DNA of 64,000 bases. Origin: Pseudomonadota bacterium (GTDB lineage: Bacteria > Pseudomonadota > Gammaproteobacteria > Burkholderiales > Thiobacillaceae). The notes under the pieces are model-generated. The model made no database searches and had not been told where the DNA came from. It saw only the letters and a program-made list of their open reading frames with translations. This document shows positions 57,640 to 64,000 of the stretch, one piece after another. Position 1 is the first letter of the stretch; the number at the start of each line of letters is the position of its first letter. Location: NCBI GenBank assembly GCA_021826065.1, contig JAKADY010000007.1, positions 1 through 64,000 on the forward strand. The letters are read 5' to 3'. Made by a program: the position numbers and the translations under genes.

Positions 57640-58006
57640 GATCATCGCACTGCTGCACGCCTCTTTGTTGGTGTCCGACCTCAAACGCGCACGTGCGTTC
57701 TACGAGGGCGCCCTCGGACTCACCCCCAGCCCGGCGCGGCCGGCCATGGGCTTTCCGGGGGTGTGGTACGACATCGGGCCGGCCCAGTTGCATCTGCTGG
57801 TCCTGCCCAACCCTGACCCGGTGACGGGGCGGCCGGCGCACGGCGGGCGCGACCGGCATGTTGCCCTGGGCGTGGTCGGCTGGGAGGGCCTCAGGCAGGC
57901 CCTGGACCGTTCCGGGATCGACTACACCCTGAGCCGCTCCGGGCGTCGCGCCCTGTTCGTGCGCGACCCCGACGGCAACGCGCTGGAGCTGATCGACGCC
58001 GATTGA
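57632..58006 (+). CDS. VOC (glyoxalase/dioxygenase-like) family protein
   Basis: The 124-residue single-domain protein has the beta-alpha-beta-beta-beta VOC pattern (LLHASLLVSDLKRARAFYEG, MGFPGVWYDIGPAQLHLLVL, RHVALGVVG, LFVRDPDGNALELID). Metal ligands could be His9, His-53-like and Glu near the C-terminus. Substrate is unknown. It is coupled to the EamA gene. Confidence 0.88.
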   Translation: MARIIALLHASLLVSDLKRARAFYEGALGLTPSPARPAMGFPGVWYDIGPAQLHLLVLPNPDPVTGRPAHGGRDRHVALGVVGWEGLRQALDRSGIDYTLSRSGRRALFVRDPDGNALELIDAD

Positions 58007-58016
58007 CGGCGCCGTC

Positions 58017-58250
58017 TCAGAAGCCTACCAGTTCGGCGTGCACGCCGCGTTGGCGGACCGTGTCGAGGACGGCGCGGGCCGGTGCACAATCAGCGTTGTA
58101 GCGCACCATGATCAGATGCGGCGCCGCGTCGGAGACACAGGCATCGATCACGCAGCGGTTCTCCAGCAGCCCGTCAGCGAGCGTGGCCATCTCGGCGCCA
58201 GGCAGGGTCTCGTCGACGTGGATCATGAGGTTGTAGGTCCTGGGTATCAT
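58017..58250 (-). CDS. Small HMA-fold-like protein of unknown function
   Basis: The 77-residue protein (MIPRTYNLMIHVDETLPGAE) has a beta-alpha-beta-beta-alpha-beta length and pattern similar to heavy-metal-associated domains, with the stretches RTYNLMIHVDE and HLIMVRYNAD as strands. The CxxC metal motif is missing; the three Cys are scattered. A ribosome site GAGGACGCGC is moderate. Function is unknown. Confidence 0.7.
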   Translation of the reverse strand: MIPRTYNLMIHVDETLPGAEMATLADGLLENRCVIDACVSDAAPHLIMVRYNADCAPARAVLDTVRQRGVHAELVGF

Positions 58251-58385
58251 GCGCGTCCTCCTCTATCCCTCGAGTGATTCCCTGATGAGAGCGGGAATCA
58301 GTCTCTTTATAGATCACGGTCGAGAATTTGCAGGGGCCGCTACGCGGCTCACGTGAGGTCAGGGTTGAAAAGGCCGTGCTCAGGG

Positions 58386-58898
58386 TCAGCCGGATCGGCG
58401 CTGCACCTGCACGGCACGTCGGTGCTGGCAGAAGAGCCATTGTTCCCAGGCCTCGCGCACCGCCTCCGGCATGTCGAGCCAGCGTAGGGCCGTGAGTGAC
58501 CCGGCTTGTGAGACCACCACCGCTGGCAGGTCGAGGGGAAGGGCGAGGGCCGGGTCCGGGCGGAGTCTGATCAGGCAATGTTCACCGGTTTGCAAGGGCT
58601 CGGCGATGCTCCCGCGACAACCCTCGGCCGATAAGGTGATCGCGGCTGGCGCCGGTGCCGGCGTGTCGCCGCCCAGCACGCGGGCGAGCAGATGCAGGGC
58701 GAGATCCAGTTTGGCCTCCAGCCTTGCCGCCGACGCCTCGGCACCCATCTCGCGCGGTGCATTTGGCTGCATCAGGTTCAACACGCGCAGTAGCAGCAGG
58801 GTCTGCTGCCAATGCGTGGCCTGGGCCTGCCGGCTAAGGTCGCCCCGTGCACAAGTCCAGGGCAGGCTCAATTCGACCTGAAGTCCTTGGTCAGACAT
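58386..58898 (-). CDS. PilZ-like (atypical tPilZ) protein
   Basis: The 170-residue protein starts MSDQGLQVELSLPWTCARGD. A helical segment with heptad-like leucines (LEAKLDLALHLLARVLGG) precedes a beta barrel (ITLSAEGCRGSIAEPLQTGEHCLIRLRPDPALALPL) and ends VREAWEQWLFCQHRRAVQVQ. The layout resembles atypical PilZ proteins, in which c-di-GMP-binding RxxxR and D/NxSxxG motifs are degenerate. The start overlaps the stop of the upstream kinase gene by 8 nt. Together with other proteins in the window it adds to the c-di-GMP set. Confidence 0.65.
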   Translation of the reverse strand: MSDQGLQVELSLPWTCARGDLSRQAQATHWQQTLLLLRVLNLMQPNAPREMGAEASAARLEAKLDLALHLLARVLGGDTPAPAPAAITLSAEGCRGSIAEPLQTGEHCLIRLRPDPALALPLDLPAVVVSQAGSLTALRWLDMPEAVREAWEQWLFCQHRRAVQVQRRSG

Positions 58899-60162
58899 GC
58901 TCAAGCCGCGGAAACAGGTCTGTCCCGTCCCTGGCCAGGCAGGCAGCGCCATAGGCGGCCTCCTGTTGCCGCGCGGTGCTGACCGGTACCTTGAGCAGCC
59001 GCGCGCGAATGCGGGTATAGACGGGGTTGCCGGCACCGCCGCCGCTGCTCGCCACGGCCGTAAGCGGCGAGGCACCCAGGTCGCGCAGGCGTTGGTAGCC
59101 CAGGGCCTCGATACGCGCCAGACCCTCCAGCAGACCGTGCAGGAACCGGTGCCGTTCGGGCGGGCGGGGGGTGAGCCGTGGGGGTAGGTGCGGGTCGTTG
59201 TAGGGAAAACGTTCGCCAGGGGCGGGCAGGGGGTAGTAGTCGAGCCCGCTGTCGGTCTCCGGGTCGATCTTCTGCGACAGCGCCTCGATCTCACTGTCGG
59301 CGAAGTGCTGGCGCAGCACGCGGCCGCCCGCATTGGAGGCCCCGCCGGCGAGCCACAGGTCGCCATACCAGTGGCTGTAGACGCCGTACTCAGCCGACTC
59401 GACGCGCCGCGCTGAGAGCAGCTTGAGCACCAGGGTGCTGCCCAGCGAGGTGACCGCCTCCCCCGGCTCGCTCACCCCGGCGGCGATGAAGGCGGCGATG
59501 GAGTCGGTGGTGCCGGCGCGCACCAGGCAGTCCGGACTGAGCCCAAGGTCGCTCGCCCGCGGGCGGGCGATACGGGCGATGGGGCTGCCGGGGGCGAGCA
59601 CCTGCGGCAGGTAGTCCACATCGGCCAGATACTCGACCCAGGGCGGCCACTCCAGCGTCTCGACGTCGAAGCCCATCTTGAGGGCGTTGTGGTAATCGGA
59701 CAGCCCTACCCGGTCGGACAGCAGGGCGGTGAGCCAGTCGGCCTGGTTGAGGTAGAGTCGGGCGCGTTCGAGCCCGAGATGACGCTTGAGCCAGAGCATC
59801 TTGGCCAGGCCCGAGCTGGGGCTGGCCGCCGGGCTGTCGGCGCCGCCGGCGCGGGCGATGGCCGCCGCCTCGGCGCTGGCGCGCGTGTCGTGGTACATGA
59901 GCGGCGGGTGCATGGGGTTCGCCGCCTCGTCGCAGGCGAGCACGGTGCCCGAGGTGGCATCCAGGGCCAGGGCCTTGATGCGACGGCGGCTGCCCCGGGG
60001 GATGGCGGTGATGACGGAGAAGAGCGCCTCCTGCCAGACCCCGGCGGCCTCGTAATCCTCTACGGGACCGAAATCCACCCGCTCGAAGGCGTCGATCTCA
60101 CCACCGTCGGCGATGACGCAAGCGCGGGCGCCGCTGGTGCCGAAGTCTATGCCGAGGTACAT
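58891..60162 (-). CDS. FGGY-family sugar kinase, D-ribulokinase-like
   Basis: The 423-residue kinase has phosphate loop 1 LGIDFGTSGARACVI, LALDATSGTVLACD, MYHDTRASAEA, the sugar-binding GTTDSIAAFIAAGVSEPGEAV, TSLGSTLVLKLL and the adenosine loop VASSGGGAGNPVYTRIRARLL. Its short length and motifs are closest to the plant/cyanobacterial D-ribulose kinase (XK-1) group rather than AraB. It would phosphorylate D-ribulose to D-ribulose 5-phosphate. Confidence 0.85.
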   Translation of the reverse strand: MYLGIDFGTSGARACVIADGGEIDAFERVDFGPVEDYEAAGVWQEALFSVITAIPRGSRRRIKALALDATSGTVLACDEAANPMHPPLMYHDTRASAEAAAIARAGGADSPAASPSSGLAKMLWLKRHLGLERARLYLNQADWLTALLSDRVGLSDYHNALKMGFDVETLEWPPWVEYLADVDYLPQVLAPGSPIARIARPRASDLGLSPDCLVRAGTTDSIAAFIAAGVSEPGEAVTSLGSTLVLKLLSARRVESAEYGVYSHWYGDLWLAGGASNAGGRVLRQHFADSEIEALSQKIDPETDSGLDYYPLPAPGERFPYNDPHLPPRLTPRPPERHRFLHGLLEGLARIEALGYQRLRDLGASPLTAVASSGGGAGNPVYTRIRARLLKVPVSTARQQEAAYGAACLARDGTDLFPRLEHV

Positions 60163-60229
60163 GGATGCGGTGCCGAACTCCGTGCAGCGATTCGAGCGAT
60201 AGCCGGTTCGGAAGGGCCGAATCTCGTCT

Positions 60230-61173
<944 letters not shown>

Positions 61174-61240
61174 GAGGGGTGGGTCGCTATAAAAGTTACA
61201 ATGTCGGGTCCATTATAAGAGCGTTCAGCGGTCCTCTCCC

Positions 61241-64000
61241 TTGCGCCTCAAACACATCCACCTCGCCGGCTTCAAGTCCTTCGTCGACCCGGTCACCATC
61301 CCGGCCAGCGCCATGTTGACCGGTGTGGTGGGGCCCAATGGCTGCGGCAAGTCGAACGTGATCGACGCTGTGCGCTGGGTGCTGGGCGAGTCCAAGGCGC
61401 GCGAGTTGCGTGGCGAGTCGATGCAGGACGTAATCTTCAACGGTTCGGCCACGCGCAAGCCGGCCGCGCGCGCCTCGGTCGAGCTGCTGTTCGACAATAG
61501 CGACGGCTCCGCCCCTGGACAATGGTCCCGCTATGCCGAGATCTCGGTCAAGCGAGTGCTCACGCGCAACGGCGAGTCCTCCTACCACATCAACAACGTC
61601 CACGTGCGCAAGCGCGACATGGCCGACCTATTCCTCGGCACGGGCCTCGGCGGGGACGCCTATGCCATCATCGAGCAGGGCATGATCTCGCGCATCATCG
61701 AGGCCAAACCGGAGGAGCTGCGCGGCTTCCTGGAAGAGGCGGCGGGGGTGTCGAAGTACAAGGAGCGGCGCCGCGAGACCGAGGCGCGTCTGCGCGACAC
61801 CCGCGAGAACCTGGCGCGCGTGGACGACATCCGCGAGGAGCTCGCCCGGCAGTTGGAAAAGCTCTCGGCCCAGGCCGAGGTGGCGCGCCGCTATTTCGCC
61901 CTGGATGCCGAGCGCACGCTGAAGACGCGCTGGCTCGCACTCACCCGCCGGCGCGAGGCCCAGCTGCGCCAGGCCGAGCTGGCGCGCCAGCGCGAGGCCG
62001 CGCACACCGAGATCGAGGCGAAGATGGCCGAGCTGCGCCGCCTGGAGGCCGAGCTGGAGGCCCAACGGCTCGCCCAGTTCACGGCCAACGAACGGCTCAA
62101 CGCGGCCCAGGCGCAGTTTTATGGCGAGAGCGGCGAGGTGGCGCGCATCGAACAGGAACTCAAACATCTGCACGAGACCCGTCAACGGCTCACCGCCGAG
62201 CTGGAGGCCGGCCAGCGCCGGCGTGAGCGCCTGGAGGCGGAGCTCACTGCCCTGCGCGAGGAGATCGTCGAGCGGGAGGCGGAGCATGCGCGTGCCGAAG
62301 CGGAGGCCACACTCCTCGCCGAGCGGGCTGATGAGGCGGGGCAGAGCCTCCCCGAATTGGAGGTCGTCTGGCGCGAGGCACAGGGCCAGGTGGCGTCGCT
62401 GCAGGGCGAGATCCATCGCCTGGAGCAGACCATACGGGTGGAGGAGGCCAACCAGGCGCATGCCGACCGGGCCATCGAGCAGCTCAAGGCGCGCGAGCTG
62501 CGCCTGCTCAACGAAAGACAGGGCCTCGCCGCCCTCGATGAGGGCGAACTCGCCCGCCAGCAGGCCGAGCTGGAGGCGTTGGAAGAGCGCGCCGAGCGCC
62601 TGGCCGAGTACCTGGAGGCGGCGCGCGCCGCCCTGCCCGGGCTGGAGGCGGAGGTGCGTCAGGCACGTGAGCTCCAGGCCGCGGCGCAGGGCGAGATCCA
62701 TCGCCTGGAGGCGGAGCTGGCCGCCCTCCGGAAGCTGCAGCTGGCCGCCCGCCAGGCCGAGAGCGAGGGCGCGGCCTGGCTCGAGCGCCAGGGGCTCTCC
62801 GCGCTGCCGCGCCTGTGGGAACGCATCCGCGTCGAGCCGGGTTGGGAGACCGCGGTCGAGGCCGCCCTCGGCGAGGCCGTCGCGGCCCTGGTGGCGGAAT
62901 GGGCCCCGCACTGGCTGGACGACCTGCCCGAGGCGCGCTTCGAGCTCGCCCTGCCGCTGCTTACGGACGCGGCGCCCAGTCTCACCTTGGCGGCCACGGA
63001 TGCCGCCTTACGCCCGCTGACCGATCTCATCCATACGGACGACCCGCTCGTCGCCCGCTTTCTCGACGACCGCTTGGGACTTGCCTTCGCCGCCGAGGAC
63101 CTGGCCAGCGCCCTGGAATTGCGCCGTTCGTTGCCGCCAGGTGGCTTCATCGCCACGCGCGAGGGCCATCGGGTCGGCCGCGGCAGCCTGGTCCTGAACG
63201 CCCCCGAAAAGGGGCACCACGGCCTGCTCGAACGCATCCGCGAGATCGAGGCGCTTGAGGCCCGTCTGGAGGAGGCCCGCGCCCGCGCCGAGGCGGTCGC
63301 CGAGACGCTCGCGGCAGAGGAGGCGGCCTGGGCGGCCGGCCGCCGCCAGGCCGAATCGCTGCAGGGCCAGTTGAGCCAGGCCCAGTCCGAGGTCCACCGC
63401 CAACAGGTCGCCTTGGTGCGCGCGCAGGAGGCGGCGCAACGGGTGATGGAGCGTAAGGACCAGATCGTCCGGGAGCTGGAGGAGCTCTACCGTCAGCTCG
63501 ACGGCGAGAGCGAGGCCTACAACGCGGCGAGCGAGCGTGAGCGCGCGGCGCGCGAGGCCCACGCCGAGCTGCGCGAGCGCCTGGAGGCGGCACACAGTCA
63601 GCGCCAGGCCATGGAGCAGCAGCTTCAATCCCTACGCGAACAGCACCGGCAAGCTGAACGCGCGGCGCAGGAGGCGGCCTTCCGCGTGCGTACCCTCGCC
63701 GCGCGCCTGCAGGATCTCGCCGAGCGCGTCGCGCAGGGTGAACGGGACCAGCTCGAGCTGGCGCTGGAACTCGACCACCTGCAGGAGGCGCTACAGCAAG
63801 CGCAGGAGGGCGATTTGCAGGCGGCGCTGGACGCAGCCCTCAGCCGCCGCCAGGTGGCCGAAACGGCCCTGGTGCGGGCACGCGAGGACCTGGAGGCCAG
63901 CAACGCAAGGCTGAAGTCGATCGAGACGGCGCGTTTGGCGGCGGAACGGGCCCTTGAGCCGCTGAAGGAGCGCCTGCTGCAGATCGAGCTCAAGGAGCAG
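61241..64000 (+). CDS. smc: Chromosome partition protein SMC (5' 920 codons)
   Basis: SMC is the core ATPase of bacterial condensin. From TTG 61241 the frame is open to the window edge (920 codons; the family usually has about 1170). The N-terminal ATPase head contains LRLKHIHLAGFKSF, Walker A GPNGCGKS (31-38), VIDAVRWVLGESKARELRGE and FLEEAAGVSKYKERRRE. A long coiled coil from about 170 is followed by the hinge (about 510-640, with the G-rich GFIATREGHRVGRG) and the returning coil. TATAAG at 61214-61219 is a possible -10. The C-terminal head lies outside the window. Confidence 0.96.
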   Translation, partial: MRLKHIHLAGFKSFVDPVTIPASAMLTGVVGPNGCGKSNVIDAVRWVLGESKARELRGESMQDVIFNGSATRKPAARASVELLFDNSDGSAPGQWSRYAEISVKRVLTRNGESSYHINNVHVRKRDMADLFLGTGLGGDAYAIIEQGMISRIIEAKPEELRGFLEEAAGVSKYKERRRETEARLRDTRENLARVDDIREELARQLEKLSAQAEVARRYFALDAERTLKTRWLALTRRREAQLRQAELARQREAAHTEIEAKMAELRRLEAELEAQRLAQFTANERLNAAQAQFYGESGEVARIEQELKHLHETRQRLTAELEAGQRRRERLEAELTALREEIVEREAEHARAEAEATLLAERADEAGQSLPELEVVWREAQGQVASLQGEIHRLEQTIRVEEANQAHADRAIEQLKARELRLLNERQGLAALDEGELARQQAELEALEERAERLAEYLEAARAALPGLEAEVRQARELQAAAQGEIHRLEAELAALRKLQLAARQAESEGAAWLERQGLSALPRLWERIRVEPGWETAVEAALGEAVAALVAEWAPHWLDDLPEARFELALPLLTDAAPSLTLAATDAALRPLTDLIHTDDPLVARFLDDRLGLAFAAEDLASALELRRSLPPGGFIATREGHRVGRGSLVLNAPEKGHHGLLERIREIEALEARLEEARARAEAVAETLAAEEAAWAAGRRQAESLQGQLSQAQSEVHRQQVALVRAQEAAQRVMERKDQIVRELEELYRQLDGESEAYNAASERERAAREAHAELRERLEAAHSQRQAMEQQLQSLREQHRQAERAAQEAAFRVRTLAARLQDLAERVAQGERDQLELALELDHLQEALQQAQEGDLQAALDAALSRRQVAETALVRAREDLEASNARLKSIETARLAAERALEPLKERLLQIELKEQ

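Overview
This 64 kb window is high-GC chromosomal DNA, most likely from a flagellated betaproteobacterium. The taxon is inferred from gene order and protein character only: surE-pcm-nlpD-rpoS, thrS-infC-rpmI-rplT-pheST-ihfA-merR, metG-acyP-map-glnD, DapC, QueF, and paired DUF1631/HDOD proteins. Coding density is high, many genes overlap by 4 nt, and nearly all codons end in G or C.

Layout. 1-2902: the right end of an IS481-family element sits inside a secretin gene, followed by three pseudopilin-like genes. 2865-10640: a cyclic-di-GMP signalling block on the minus strand: EAL-like/HDOD protein, short DUF1631 protein, Nei glycosylase, a response-regulator phosphodiesterase and an HDOD-GAF-histidine kinase. 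10667-17829: Lhr helicase, a frameshifted multihaem cytochrome c lipoprotein, an exported methyltransferase-like protein and a metallo-beta-lactamase-fold hydrolase. 17882-21848: a second DUF1631 + EAL-like/HDOD pair, preceded by a sigma-28-like promoter and a GEMM-I (c-di-GMP-I) riboswitch. 21935-25904: Old Yellow Enzyme reductase, thioredoxin-HEAT protein, FliK-like and FlhB-C-like proteins, Uma2 protein. 25909-33229: glnD, map, acyP, metG, an MFS carrier and tRNA-Val(GAC). 33322-41359: the thrS to merR translation operon, with structured tandem repeats between pheS and pheT and an in-frame repeat insertion in pheT. 41479-44071: GCS2-family ligase, M14-like hydrolase, tRNA-Pro(GGG). 44130-49417: a magnesium-transport unit on the minus strand (promoter, long leader, short leader ORF, outer-membrane-like protein, decayed small gene, frameshifted mgtA, mgtC). 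49592-52662: surE-pcm-nlpD-rpoS. 52754-64000: GST, gltX, tRNA-Val(CAC), dapC, EamA and VOC proteins, PilZ protein, D-ribulokinase-like kinase, BrnT-type toxin-antitoxin, queF and the first 920 codons of smc.

How it fits together. The most interesting system is a motility/c-di-GMP circuit. Four separate transcription units have sequences resembling the sigma-28 (FliA) consensus TAAAGTTT-N11-GCCGATAA upstream: the short DUF1631 pair, the HDOD-kinase/phosphodiesterase pair, the long DUF1631 pair and the FliK-like gene. One of them also carries a c-di-GMP riboswitch. This suggests flagellar-timed expression of c-di-GMP degrading and sensing proteins with feedback from the second messenger. A second regulatory candidate is the mgt leader, whose short ORF begins MDPDTEP and resembles enterobacterial mgtL. 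A third is the pheS-pheT spacer, where hairpin arms differ between repeat copies but stay complementary.

Several genes look broken by single-base frameshifts (the cytochrome, mgtA, the small gene next to mgtA) or by the IS element (the secretin). From sequence alone these cannot be told apart from assembly errors, except the IS insertion.
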